A stretch of 64,000 bases of DNA from Acinetobacter sp. ANC 4648 (lineage in GTDB: Bacteria; Pseudomonadota; Gammaproteobacteria; Pseudomonadales; Moraxellaceae), in the NCBI RefSeq assembly GCF_002135345.1, contig NZ_NEGI01000002.1:186001-250000 (forward strand), written 5' to 3'. This document shows positions 27,167-36,674 of the stretch, piece after piece (the first letter of the stretch is position 1; each line of letters starts with the position of its first letter). The notes beneath the pieces are model-generated. The model was given only the letters and a program-made list of their open reading frames with translations, ran no database searches and was not told the DNA's origin. The translations under genes and the position numbers were made by a program.

Positions 27167-28486
27167 ATGATCCACGACAACCATAGACCCGACACAATTT
27201 TTATTATTGGCGCAGGTATCGCAGGATTAGCATGTGCAAAAGAATTACAAGCAGCTGGGAAAAATGTCATTATTCTAGAAGCTAAAGAAAGGATAGGAGG
27301 ACGTATTCACTCTATCAAAAAGGATTCCCATACCTTTGATTTAGGTGCTTCTTGGATACATGGTATTGAAAACAATCCAATTTGGGAAATCACTCAAAAT
27401 AATAATATCGCCACTACTATATTTAATTATATGGATTCAAGCTATTACCATACCAATGGGCAAGTATTTTCAGAGATAGAACAACAAGAATTCGAACTTT
27501 ATATTGGCAAAATAAGCCAACTTTTGACTGAGTCAAAACAGCATTCTGCATTAGAAGCAATCAATGACATTATGGCTTCACTTGAATATTCCGAAACTGT
27601 ATTTCCTAAAAAGCAACTCAGAACCTTATTATTGAGTTTCTTTGAAAGACTTGCCAATGATCCCTTTGCGACAGACCTCAGCCAACTTTCAGCACATTAT
27701 GAAAAATATGAAGGCTATTTTGAAGGTGATGAAGTCATCTTCCCTGAGGGATATATTCAAGTTATAGAAAGTATTTCAAAAAATCTTAATATTCAAACGG
27801 ATACTGAGATTCTAAAAATCAACCTAAAAGATGATCATATCGAACTTATAGATCAGCACAATAAACGTTATCTGGGCTCTCGAGTGATCGTTGCAGTTCC
27901 ATTAGGTATATTAAAAAAAGATAAAATAACATTTTCCCCATCACTTCCCGCACCTCATCTTAATGCAATACAGAACATGGGATTCGGTTCTTTCAATAAA
28001 GTTTTTATGGAATTTGAAGAACTGCTTCCCTTTAATTTAAATACAACATCAACAAATATTAGTGATTTTTACTGGCATGATGGACATTGGTTTAATATAT
28101 TAAATCTAACAAATATTTATAAAAAACCAATGTACCTCATGTTATTTGGTGGTAAACAGTCAGAATACATCGATGATGCAACAGATGCAGAAGTATGGAA
28201 CTTTATCTATAAGGGTTTAAATAAAACGTTCTCCAACATCCCTAACAGACCTAAAAATATAATCATTACCCGTTGGGGAGCAGATCAACAAAGTTATGGT
28301 TCTTTTAGCTTTCCTACACCACTGCATACATCTGAACTGGTTGAAACACTCAACCAACCAATTAAGAATCGTCTTTTCTTTATTGGAGAACATTGTAGTT
28401 TAAAATATGCTGGTACCGTACATGGTGCATATTTAACGGGACAAGAAACCAGCCAAAAAATATTAGATGAGACAGCTCAAAAGTGA
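27167..28486 (+). CDS. FAD-dependent amine oxidase (polyamine/monoamine oxidase family)
   Basis: 439-aa flavoprotein. The dinucleotide-binding motif IIGAGIAGLACAKEL is near the N-terminus, followed by EAKERIGGRIHS, LGASWIHGIENNP (as in plant polyamine oxidases and LSD1 relatives), VAVPLGILKK, and the C-terminal FAD contact FFIGEHCSLKYAGTVHGAYLTG. It has no signal peptide. The substrate is not evident, though polyamine oxidation is plausible from the HG-N motif. The gene appears more AT-rich, with more AAT/AAA/ATT codons than folE, which hints at later acquisition. This is an impression, not a measurement. Confidence 0.85.
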   Translation: MIHDNHRPDTIFIIGAGIAGLACAKELQAAGKNVIILEAKERIGGRIHSIKKDSHTFDLGASWIHGIENNPIWEITQNNNIATTIFNYMDSSYYHTNGQVFSEIEQQEFELYIGKISQLLTESKQHSALEAINDIMASLEYSETVFPKKQLRTLLLSFFERLANDPFATDLSQLSAHYEKYEGYFEGDEVIFPEGYIQVIESISKNLNIQTDTEILKINLKDDHIELIDQHNKRYLGSRVIVAVPLGILKKDKITFSPSLPAPHLNAIQNMGFGSFNKVFMEFEELLPFNLNTTSTNISDFYWHDGHWFNILNLTNIYKKPMYLMLFGGKQSEYIDDATDAEVWNFIYKGLNKTFSNIPNRPKNIIITRWGADQQSYGSFSFPTPLHTSELVETLNQPIKNRLFFIGEHCSLKYAGTVHGAYLTGQETSQKILDETAQK

Positions 28487-28512
28487 ATACCTCATCTTTT
28501 CTAAATCCATTA

Positions 28513-28554
28513 TTTTATAAGCGTCTTTTATTTGCAAAATAGGCGCTTATAAAA
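28513..28554. terminator. Hairpin between convergent genes
   Basis: TTTTATAAGCG and CGCTTATAAAA form an 11-bp stem with a 20-nt loop. T and A runs are part of the stem on both strands, so it may terminate both convergent genes. Confidence 0.6.
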
Positions 28555-30441
28555 TCAAAAAAATCTCACATAGCCTAAACCTAACTTCATCCAATCTTTG
28601 TTCTGTTGTTGCTGATATTCCCAATTCACTCTGAATGAACTTTGCTGATTAATTGAATACTGCAACATACTATTGAAACGTACATTCCACTGATGTGAAT
28701 CACTCCAATATGGCAGCTCCAACTGTAGCAAACTATTAACTCGATCTGACCATAAATTTTGACAACCGAACGTAGGCCCAACTCCGATACGCCAACCTAG
28801 ATCTAAAGCTTTGCCTGCTTGTAACTGTGTCTGTAATTCAGCAAAACATAAATGCTCGCGCTGATCATCTGCAAGGGTGTAACCTGACTGTCCCTTTAAG
28901 CTAAATACTCCATGCTGATCGTGCTCACTAAAATCTCCATGACTTAAAGCTTCTTGTTGCCATGCAATATTAAAACCCCATGTTAATGGTGTTTTAAATG
29001 GTGTAATTGGATTATAAGAATTCACTGTAAGTAAATCGAGATGCTCAAATTTGAGAGCATGATTACGCCACTGTACTGCGGCATCTAAAAATAAAAGTTG
29101 CGTACCTGTTCTAAAACCACCTTGTGGATCTTTTAAATCATGATATGCCTGACGATGTCCAATTTGTACAAAACGATCACCTTGCACTTCACCCACATCT
29201 ATTGACCAATTCCGCGCCTGATGTCCATCCACTGGATCAACTTGCGGACGTTGTGGTTCTGATCTTTGTTTATCAATTTTAAGCTGACTACGTAAACCAA
29301 GTAATTGCCTAAACCGTGGCTGAGCAAACTTTGGTGAAATTTGTCTGGCAACAAATTGCAAATATAGATCGTCATAAGCCATTTCTAAAATTTTAGCACG
29401 ATCAATTACACTATAAGACTTTAATAAATCAGGCATATATTGCGGTTCAGCCAAGGCTATTTTATGTGCTTGCTTCGCTAGACTCGCCCCATGCTGCTGA
29501 GCCTGAGATAACAGTTGCGTTTCTAAAGCAGGACGATATAGCGTTTCTTTAATCAAATGCTCCTGATCAATCGCTTTAATCGTATCAATTGGAATAGAGG
29601 CATAACTAAACTTTTGTTTTAAATTCAATTGTGGACGGACTAAATCAATTAACCCCAATAAACGATAGGCACAATTATCACTGACAAAATAATATGGAAA
29701 ACTGACCTTTTGCATTTCCCAAATATGTTTCACTAAAAATTGTGTTTCTTCAGGGGTTAAATTAAGTTCATACTCCCATAAATCACGACTTTCAAAATCA
29801 CCATATTCTTTGACTTTACGATAATATGGCATTAATGAATATTCACCAGGATACTGCCCTGTTAAGCCTTTCCATGCATAAGACCAATTATCATCGCCTT
29901 TTACCGTCGCCGCATAATTGACCGCATAAGAGACTAAATTGAGCTGTTTTTGATCTTTAGGATCTAGCCGTAATAAGGTATGTCCGAACATCGAACTTGG
30001 ATTACCCATAAAATCTGTTGCATAAATTAGAGTTACTTTATAAGGCTTAATTTGCCCAAACCATTGCTCAAATTCAGGGCATTCAACTTTAGGTAAGCTT
30101 ATTTCTTGAATATCCAACTGCTGTATCAACCACTGACTACGTGCAGGAAATTTACAGCGGATAGACTGATTCGGTTCAGCATTTAAAAATAAGGCCTGAA
30201 CATCTGCATTCAGCTCATTTTTTATATTGTAACGACCATCGGATGCTAAAAAGTAGTCATTATAATTAACTTCACTCTGGGAGTTATCTTCAGCATATAA
30301 CAGTCGTTGCCAAGTAATATTTTTATCCAGTTTTTTTTGTTCAGCAATCTTTAAATAATTTTGAATACTCTCTGATTCAGCTTGTACAGAGAATGTAAAA
30401 ACAGTGCTAATCACAGCACTACATAAAGCAAAATATTTCAT
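28555..30441 (-). CDS. DUF4105 (Lnb N-terminal-type) periplasmic protein
   Basis: 628 aa with a signal peptide (MKYFALCSAVISTVFTFSVQA). The DUF4105 core spans about residues 115-290: YATDFMGNPSSMFGHTLLRLD, LVSYAVNYAA, GLTGQYPGEYSLMPYYRKVKEY and YYFVSDNCAYRLLGLIDLVRP. The conserved His and Cys of these blocks suggest a papain-like or NlpC-like hydrolase, but this has not been shown to my knowledge. The last 200 residues look beta-rich (alternating aromatic strands ending in GLGYVRFF), like an outer-membrane or beta-sandwich domain. It lies downstream of the DUF3015 gene, a pairing I have seen described as common. Confidence 0.82.
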   Translation of the reverse strand: MKYFALCSAVISTVFTFSVQAESESIQNYLKIAEQKKLDKNITWQRLLYAEDNSQSEVNYNDYFLASDGRYNIKNELNADVQALFLNAEPNQSIRCKFPARSQWLIQQLDIQEISLPKVECPEFEQWFGQIKPYKVTLIYATDFMGNPSSMFGHTLLRLDPKDQKQLNLVSYAVNYAATVKGDDNWSYAWKGLTGQYPGEYSLMPYYRKVKEYGDFESRDLWEYELNLTPEETQFLVKHIWEMQKVSFPYYFVSDNCAYRLLGLIDLVRPQLNLKQKFSYASIPIDTIKAIDQEHLIKETLYRPALETQLLSQAQQHGASLAKQAHKIALAEPQYMPDLLKSYSVIDRAKILEMAYDDLYLQFVARQISPKFAQPRFRQLLGLRSQLKIDKQRSEPQRPQVDPVDGHQARNWSIDVGEVQGDRFVQIGHRQAYHDLKDPQGGFRTGTQLLFLDAAVQWRNHALKFEHLDLLTVNSYNPITPFKTPLTWGFNIAWQQEALSHGDFSEHDQHGVFSLKGQSGYTLADDQREHLCFAELQTQLQAGKALDLGWRIGVGPTFGCQNLWSDRVNSLLQLELPYWSDSHQWNVRFNSMLQYSINQQSSFRVNWEYQQQQNKDWMKLGLGYVRFF

Positions 30442-30484
30442 TCACATCAACAATATTTATAGTTTTAAACATAATATAAGGTAA

Positions 30485-30511
30485 AGAAAACCCTGCCATG
30501 TAGACAGGGTC
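30485..30511 (-). terminator. Hairpin between the DUF3015 and DUF4105 genes
   Basis: On the minus strand ACCCTG and CAGGGT close a stem of about 8 bp with a TTTTC tail. It could end most DUF3015 transcripts while letting some proceed into the DUF4105 gene. Confidence 0.65.
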
Positions 30512-30520
30512 AATTCGAAA

Positions 30521-30988
30521 TTAAACGTAAGCTTTTAAAACTTGGTCTTTTGCCATCACTTGTTGCAATGAAGCTAAAACTTGTAAAGAATTTTGATTAT
30601 CAGTTGAGTAAATGTCGGCAAAATTTGCTTTGCTCACAGCAAAGAAATGTGACTTATCTTGCTGTTTAATATTCATGAGTTCCGCAAGAACATTTAAGCT
30701 CTCACCCTGACCCACTGCCATATCACGCGCCAATGACTCTGCATTTTCATTGGTAAATGTTACCACTTGCGCGGTTACAGTACCGCTACCACAACCAAGC
30801 GTACCAAATGTAATTCCGAGTAATTGATTAGTAAAAATTCCGTTGGTTGTTGCAGCCAAAATTTTCGGAATCACACCACTTTTTCCAGCCCAAACCTGAG
30901 TACCGACACCACAACCGACATCTTTATCAGCCATCGCCATACTGGATGTCGCCGCAAATACTGCAGCAAGCGCTAATTTTTTTAACAT
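30521..30988 (-). CDS. DUF3015 family secreted protein
   Basis: 155 aa with a signal peptide (LALAAVFAATSSMAMA). The mature start DKDVGCGVGTQVWAGKSGVIPKILAATTNG is the DUF3015 signature, with a later GCGSG pair that could form disulphides. The function of the family is unknown. GGAG precedes the ATG. The abundant-protein-like codon use and the terminator just after suggest higher expression than the DUF4105 gene downstream. Confidence 0.88.
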   Translation of the reverse strand: MLKKLALAAVFAATSSMAMADKDVGCGVGTQVWAGKSGVIPKILAATTNGIFTNQLLGITFGTLGCGSGTVTAQVVTFTNENAESLARDMAVGQGESLNVLAELMNIKQQDKSHFFAVSKANFADIYSTDNQNSLQVLASLQQVMAKDQVLKAYV

Positions 30989-31122
30989 GTATTATTCTCC
31001 AAGTTTTAATTATGCATTTGTTTTACTATATTGTTCTACATTGTGTAATGTTTGATTACACGATATAAAGATTTACCACATTCAGAATAAATAGCAAATC
31101 AAAATCTGACATAATGCTGTGC

Positions 31123-31926
31123 TCATTTTTCAGATTTCAAATACCAATTTCCTACGGCATCACGACTTCCTAATATTTTTAAGACCAAAACTAAGCTTAG
31201 TAATAACAATAAATACCATGATCCCAATTTACCCCAGCCCACCATATGCCAAGTATCTACCTGACTTGGGTACAGCCATATTTTATAGAAAGTACTAATA
31301 TTTTCAGCAATCCAAATTAGAAAAGCCAACAGCATTAAGATCGGCAATATTGGCAATTGAAAATGATGATGCTGCAATTCAAATCGAATTTTTGTTTTCC
31401 AAAAAATGAAAATACTCCAGATAAACAGGAGATTCCGAAAGTCAGGAATAAAAAATTTACTCATAAAATTAATATAAGAAAAAATGGCCAAACTGAGCAT
31501 TTGAGCAAAACTAGGCAATCTGACAAAAGATACCTGATACAAACGTAATGAACGTGCAAAAAAACTACCCACTGCCGAATACATGAATCCAGCAAATAAA
31601 GGCACGGTCATCAATTTCAATACTGCGGGTTGTGGATATTGCCATGATGCGATCTGAGGGTGCGTCAGAAAGATTTCCATGCCCATAGCCATCACATGAA
31701 ATAAAGCAATCACCTTGGCTTCCGCCCAAGATTCTAATTTTAAGTAGATTAAACATGCTTGGATAATCAAAGCATAAAATAATAAATAATCATAACGAAA
31801 AAAGCCATGATATTCATGACTTCCCATCGATGCAGTAACAACAAAAGCAATTAACAATAAAATACCAAATAAGGCAGCAGATACTGCCTTATAAAGAAAT
31901 TCATATAATGATTTTAAATAGATCAT
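31123..31926 (-). CDS. DUF817 integral membrane protein
   Basis: 267 aa with about eight hydrophobic segments and no signal peptide. The family motifs SWQYPQPAVLKLMTVPLFAGFMYSAVGSFFARS and a Trp-rich C-terminal region (DTWHMVGWGKLGSWYLL) are clear. The role is unknown. It begins 19 bases after the hemE stop on the same strand and so is likely cotranscribed with it. Confidence 0.85.
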   Translation of the reverse strand: MIYLKSLYEFLYKAVSAALFGILLLIAFVVTASMGSHEYHGFFRYDYLLFYALIIQACLIYLKLESWAEAKVIALFHVMAMGMEIFLTHPQIASWQYPQPAVLKLMTVPLFAGFMYSAVGSFFARSLRLYQVSFVRLPSFAQMLSLAIFSYINFMSKFFIPDFRNLLFIWSIFIFWKTKIRFELQHHHFQLPILPILMLLAFLIWIAENISTFYKIWLYPSQVDTWHMVGWGKLGSWYLLLLLSLVLVLKILGSRDAVGNWYLKSEK

Positions 31927-31945
31927 GCAGAATATACTTGAATAC

Positions 31946-33019
31946 TTAACCTAAATATTTAGCACTGTACTCATGCACAGTATCAATAAATGCTTTCGGA
32001 CTCACAGGGTCAACCCATTGAGTAATCCCATGACCTAAGTTGGCAATATAACCTGTTTTTTCACCATTGGCATAAGCATCATCCAACATCGCTTTGACGG
32101 CTTTTTCAATGCTTGCTGGCGAACCATATAAAGTTGCAGGATCTAAATTTCCTTGTAAGGCAACTCGTCCATTTACAGTTTGACGGGCCACACTTAAATG
32201 GGTAGTCCAGTCTAAACCTAATGCATCTGCACCCGTTGCAATCATTGGCTCTAACCATTGACCACCACCTTTAGTGAACAGAATTACGGGGACTTTACGT
32301 CCCTCATTCTCACGTTTTAAGCCAGCAACAATTTTTTGCATATAGTTTAGGGAAAATTCTTGATATTCACGATGCGCCAATGCCCCACCCCAACTATCAA
32401 AAATCTGTACAGCTTGCGCACCTGCTTCAATTTGTGCATTTAAATACTCAATCACAGCATCTGCTAAACGATCAAGTAACGCATGTAAGACTTCAGGTTG
32501 CGCATACATCATTTGCTTTGTAAAACGGAAATCTTTACTGGATCCCCCTTCAACCATATACGTCGCGAGTGTCCATGGGCTTCCAGAAAAACCAATTAAC
32601 GGCACTTGGCCACCTAATGCCGAACGAATAGTAGAGACCGCATTCATGACATAATCTAAATCAGATTTGGCATTAAATTGAGGCAAATTGGCAACATCTT
32701 GCTCTGTACGAATGGTTTTATGGAATTTAGGACCTTCGCCAGCTTCAAAATAAAGTCCCAGACCTAAGGCATCTGGTATCGTTAAAATATCAGAAAATAG
32801 AATAGCTGCATCTAAATCATAACGGCGCAACGGCTGTAAAGTTACCTCACAAGCCAATTCGGTATTTTTACAAAGGGAAAGGAAATCACCCGCTTTTGCT
32901 CGTGTTTCTCGATATTCAGGTAAATATCGCCCTGCTTGACGCATCATCCATACTGGTGTGGTATCTACTGGCTCACGCAATAAGGCACGGAGAAAACGAT
33001 CATTTTTTAAGGTCGTCAT
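31946..33019 (-). CDS. hemE: Uroporphyrinogen decarboxylase
   Basis: 357-aa cytoplasmic enzyme of haem synthesis that converts uroporphyrinogen III to coproporphyrinogen III. Signatures are [16 protein letters not shown] (substrate-binding Arg), [12 protein letters not shown] with the catalytic Asp, [17 protein letters not shown], and IFDSWGGAL. The length is standard. It diverges from the L,D-transpeptidase gene. Confidence 0.97.
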   Translation of the reverse strand: MTTLKNDRFLRALLREPVDTTPVWMMRQAGRYLPEYRETRAKAGDFLSLCKNTELACEVTLQPLRRYDLDAAILFSDILTIPDALGLGLYFEAGEGPKFHKTIRTEQDVANLPQFNAKSDLDYVMNAVSTIRSALGGQVPLIGFSGSPWTLATYMVEGGSSKDFRFTKQMMYAQPEVLHALLDRLADAVIEYLNAQIEAGAQAVQIFDSWGGALAHREYQEFSLNYMQKIVAGLKRENEGRKVPVILFTKGGGQWLEPMIATGADALGLDWTTHLSVARQTVNGRVALQGNLDPATLYGSPASIEKAVKAMLDDAYANGEKTGYIANLGHGITQWVDPVSPKAFIDTVHEYSAKYLG

Positions 33020-33214
33020 TTACTTTCCCAATCCAAATTTATAATTCGCCCCATCATAGCAAAAAGGCTTTAAATTTAGTAATTTCTCTATCATAAAAAA
33101 ATTTCGCATGTCTAATTAAAAATTAAGTAATTACACAAAACAAATACTGCATCAGTGTGTATTTTCTGCAATACTTGTGCCGTTTTCGAAATCTAGTATG
33201 AATAACTCTTAAGG

Positions 33215-34471
33215 TTGAATTTCATGTTCGTTCGCTCAATTCTTGCTTTGAGTTTAAGCTGCATCCTTTCTGGTACAGCATTTGCCGCATCTAATACTGC
33301 TGAGCAATCATTAAATCCGAAAAAAGTTGCTACAACTGCACCTGTCGAAGATCCAATTGATCCTTTAGCAGTGGATAGCATTAGTACCAGTGATGTTCAA
33401 ATTTCTCAGCAAGAGCAAAAAGATTTAAATAAAGCTGCTGATACCTTACAAAATCTTGAAAAAACTGAAGATAAAACTGCTGATATTGGTAGTAAAGCCA
33501 CAACAACACCAAGCACGAGCAGTACCTCAACTGCCACAACGACGAGTAATACCTCTGCACCAAAAGCATCTTGGACTCTAGACGGTCTAAATAATGCTGA
33601 ATGGTATGAAAATATTGGTAAAGGTCAATTTCCTGTTTATGCTCGTGCCCATGTAATGTTAAACAATGCACATGCTTCACCAGGTGCAATTGATGGTTCA
33701 AGTGGCATGAACACTCTAAAAGCAATTGCATCATTCCAACAAATGAATGGTCTCAAAGCAACTGGTGTCTTAACTAAAGAGACGTGGGATACTTTAGTTG
33801 AAAAACAAGGTAACAAACCTGCTTTTGTAGAATACACTATTACAGATGCTGACCTTCAAGGTCCCTATGCTGCATCGATTCCACGCGATTATGCTTTACA
33901 GTCAAAAATGAAAGGCTTGTACTACACTCGTGTAACTGAAATGTTGGGTGAAAAATTCCACATGGATGAGGATTTTTTAAAGAAATTAAATCCTAAAGCA
34001 ACCTTTAAAAAAGCAGGCGAAAAAATCATTGTGACCAATATTCGCAATGACTTACCTGAAAATATTCATCTTATTGTTGCGCACAAAGGTGCCAAACAAT
34101 TGTATTTATTTAATAGCCAAAATCAAATGGTCGGATCATTCCCTGCGACTATTGGCAGTTCAGATACACCATCACCAACTGGCACTTATAAAGTCACTGG
34201 TGTAGCGAAAAACCCTTGGTATAGTTATTCTCCAAGTAACTTTTTACAAGGTAATAACACCAAACCACTGTCATTACCTCCTGGCCCAAATGCACCAGTT
34301 GGTAACATTTGGATTGGTTTAAGTAAAAAATCATTTGGTATTCATGGTACACCGAATCCATCAGCAATTTCTAAAACAGCTTCACATGGTTGCATTCGTT
34401 TAACCAACTGGGATGCAAATGACTTAGGGAAAAAAGTGAAGTCTGGGGTCACTGTTAAGTTCTTAGAATAA
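33215..34471 (+). CDS. L,D-transpeptidase (YkuD) with peptidoglycan-binding domain
   Basis: 418 aa with a signal peptide (ALSLSCILSGTAFAAS). A Ser/Thr-rich linker (about 60-115) is followed by a PGBD1-type domain (MNTLKAIASFQQMNGLKATGVLTKETW). Next is a LysM-like segment and the YkuD catalytic domain from about residue 290 with HG-x-SHGC: FGIHGTPNP...ASHGCIRLTNWDA, where the Cys is the nucleophile. It should form 3-3 peptidoglycan crosslinks or exchange D-amino acids in the periplasm. Two such enzymes are known in A. baumannii, and I do not assign this to either. Confidence 0.92.
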   Translation: MNFMFVRSILALSLSCILSGTAFAASNTAEQSLNPKKVATTAPVEDPIDPLAVDSISTSDVQISQQEQKDLNKAADTLQNLEKTEDKTADIGSKATTTPSTSSTSTATTTSNTSAPKASWTLDGLNNAEWYENIGKGQFPVYARAHVMLNNAHASPGAIDGSSGMNTLKAIASFQQMNGLKATGVLTKETWDTLVEKQGNKPAFVEYTITDADLQGPYAASIPRDYALQSKMKGLYYTRVTEMLGEKFHMDEDFLKKLNPKATFKKAGEKIIVTNIRNDLPENIHLIVAHKGAKQLYLFNSQNQMVGSFPATIGSSDTPSPTGTYKVTGVAKNPWYSYSPSNFLQGNNTKPLSLPPGPNAPVGNIWIGLSKKSFGIHGTPNPSAISKTASHGCIRLTNWDANDLGKKVKSGVTVKFLE

Positions 34472-34497
34472 TTTAGCTCAACTTTTACGTTAAGTAT

Positions 34498-34525
34498 AAA
34501 AAGCCTACTTTAGAGTAGGCTTTTT
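34498..34525 (+). terminator. Terminator after the L,D-transpeptidase gene
   Basis: AAAAAGCCTAC and GTAGGCTTTTT form an 11-bp stem with a T-rich end. Confidence 0.92.
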
Positions 34526-34663
34526 ATACACTATATTCCTGATTAACTTATCTACGACTATCGTTCTAAAAACAAAACAATATGTTGCTTCTTTGCCGTT
34601 TCATCTCATTACTCTAAGTATTAAAATTATTTTAATGACAAAATAATGACTCGGAGATTGAGC

Positions 34664-35353
34664 ATGACAACTTATTTACATCGCAGCGAAGATCGTGGCC
34701 ACGTCAAATCTGGCTGGTTAGAATCGAAACATAGCTTTTCGTTTGGTAGCTGGTACAACCCTGAATTTATGGGAATCGGATCTTTACGAGTCATTAATGA
34801 TGACATTATTGCAGCACATAATGGCTTTGGTACACATCCACATGACAATATGGAAATATTAACCTGTGTACTCAAAGGTACTATTTCACATAAAGATAGC
34901 ATGGGGAATGAAAGTCAAATCCATGCTGGTGAATGGCAATTAATGAGTGCAGGCACAGGCATTCAACACAGTGAAATCAACCAAGGTGATGAAGCTGTTC
35001 ATTTACTGCAAATTTGGATTATTCCTAATGTACAAAATGCTGAACCGACTTATCAACAGATTGAACGTGATCCTAAACAAACACCAAATACATGGCAGTT
35101 AATCGTTGGCCCGAATGCGAATGCACCAATGTATATTCGTCAAAATGCAGAAGTAAAAACAGCATTTTTGGAAAAAGGTCATAGCTTAGATGTCACAGCA
35201 ACCCAAAAATTTAATTATATCCATGTAATTGAAGGTGAAATCGAGATTGCAGGACAAACCGTTAAAGCGGGTGATGCTCTGTTTTTTGATGAGGCAGCGA
35301 CTATTAAAGCTCAGGTTGATAGCCAATTTATTTGGTTTGATCTAAATAATTAA
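34664..35353 (+). CDS. Pirin family protein (YhhW-like)
   Basis: 229-aa bicupin. The N-terminal cupin has the iron ligands HPHDNMEILTCVLKG and a later EWQLMSAGTGIQHSE. SFSFGSWYNPEFMGIGSLRVINDD is typical of the YhhW/pirin group, some of which show quercetin 2,3-dioxygenase activity. The frame opens at 34646, but GGAG sits 7 nt before the ATG at 34664 (MTTYLHRSEDRGH), which I use. It is a single gene. Confidence 0.9.
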   Translation: MTTYLHRSEDRGHVKSGWLESKHSFSFGSWYNPEFMGIGSLRVINDDIIAAHNGFGTHPHDNMEILTCVLKGTISHKDSMGNESQIHAGEWQLMSAGTGIQHSEINQGDEAVHLLQIWIIPNVQNAEPTYQQIERDPKQTPNTWQLIVGPNANAPMYIRQNAEVKTAFLEKGHSLDVTATQKFNYIHVIEGEIEIAGQTVKAGDALFFDEAATIKAQVDSQFIWFDLNN

Positions 35354-35536
35354 AGCACTTTCAGCTTGGCTCCCTTTTACTTAAGCGATACTGCTCAAGT
35401 ACAAGGGAGTTCTGATGACTGCTTAAATTAAAAGACTTCTAGCATAGCCTAAAGCTTAATTCTATTTATCTGATATCCCAAATGTGGCTTTCTTTGAAAA
35501 ACTATAAAAATGATATTCAATCCGTAATTATAAAAC

Positions 35537-36463
35537 TTAAGCTTGTTTATCATTCACAGCTTCTTTCAGCCACTCAATAAAAGCATCAATTTTTGGCCAC
35601 TTACGATCTTTTTGTGACGCAACATAATAATGCTGATCACAGCGTAGATACATATCTTTAAATGGCATTACCAGCTCTCCACTCTCGATGTCCTCTTGTA
35701 CCAATCTTTTTCTCCCCATAGTAATACCCAAATTATTTTTAGCAGCAATTAAGGTCAGATCAGAACGATCAAAGCTCATTCCTACAGCACTATCAATATT
35801 GGTATTAAAATATTGGGCCCAACTATTCCATTCATCGGTTCCAGTACCATTACTCCACGCTTGGCAGTCATGCAACAACGTACAATGTATGAGGTTGTCC
35901 AAATTTTCCATGAGGTTAAATTTTGCTGCATAGTCTGGACTACAGACAGGGATAATGTGTTCATCCATCAAATATTGATAATCTAATTGAAAGGATGGTT
36001 GATTATCAAAATAGAGCGCTAAATCAATTCCAGTACGTTGAAAATTGATATTCTCATTTCCTGTCAGAATGGATAACTGAATGAATGGATAACGTTGGAT
36101 AAAATCAGGCAGTTTAGGCACCAACCAACATTGTGCGATAGAAGGCCGAGCATAAATAGTAAGAGAGCCTGCCAATGCCTGATTTTGTATGGCTTTAATT
36201 TCAGTATTTAAATGATCCAATGAGGATTGTAAAGCCCAAAAAACACGTTTTCCCTCATTGGTTAACTCAACCTTACGGTGCAAGCGTAAAAATAACTTTA
36301 TATCCAGTTCTTTTTCTAACAAATTAATCTGATGGCTGACGGCACTCGGGGTCAAAAATAGTTCTTCTGCTGCTAAGGCGAATGACTCATGTCTTGCCGC
36401 CACCTCAAAGGTAAAAAGTTTTGACAATTGAAAACCAGTCAAAGTCTTATGTGGATTGCTCAT
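35537..36463 (-). CDS. dsdC: LysR-type activator of D-serine catabolism
   Basis: 308-aa transcription factor very similar to E. coli DsdC. The helix-turn-helix region FEVAARHESFALAAEELFLTPSAVSHQINLLE and the segments RPSIAQCWLVPKL and GIDLALYFDNQPSFQ correspond to DsdC blocks. It is divergent from dsdXA, the same arrangement as in E. coli, where DsdC activates dsdXA with D-serine. Two 22-bp direct repeats in the shared intergenic region are candidate binding sites. Confidence 0.93.
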   Translation of the reverse strand: MSNPHKTLTGFQLSKLFTFEVAARHESFALAAEELFLTPSAVSHQINLLEKELDIKLFLRLHRKVELTNEGKRVFWALQSSLDHLNTEIKAIQNQALAGSLTIYARPSIAQCWLVPKLPDFIQRYPFIQLSILTGNENINFQRTGIDLALYFDNQPSFQLDYQYLMDEHIIPVCSPDYAAKFNLMENLDNLIHCTLLHDCQAWSNGTGTDEWNSWAQYFNTNIDSAVGMSFDRSDLTLIAAKNNLGITMGRKRLVQEDIESGELVMPFKDMYLRCDQHYYVASQKDRKWPKIDAFIEWLKEAVNDKQA

Positions 36464-36524
36464 TCATTTACCTTCAATCCATAGATTATGTTATTCATCA
36501 GAAATTAGATAAACACCTCACATT

Positions 36525-36546
36525 AGATGAAAAAATTTAACTCAAA
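36525..36546. promoter_or_regulatory. Candidate DsdC site, direct repeat copy 1
   Basis: A 22-nt element starting AGATGAA and ending TTTAACTCAAA. It matches copy 2 at 19 of 22 positions. The start-to-start distance is 62 bases, about six helical turns, which suits a protein bound on one face. Confidence 0.5.
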
Positions 36547-36586
36547 ACTCACTTAAAGATCAATATTTATATGATTATATTTTTTC

Positions 36587-36608
36587 AGATGAATTATTTT
36601 AACTCAAA
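36587..36608. promoter_or_regulatory. Candidate DsdC site, direct repeat copy 2
   Basis: Starts AGATGAA and ends TTTAACTCAAA, 66 bases before the dsdX start codon. The position is consistent with activator binding near a dsdX promoter. Confidence 0.5.
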
Positions 36609-36674
36609 GGTAAAATTTCATCATTTGACGTACCACACTTATTTTACTCCAATAGAGGACTAGGAATTTTAGTC

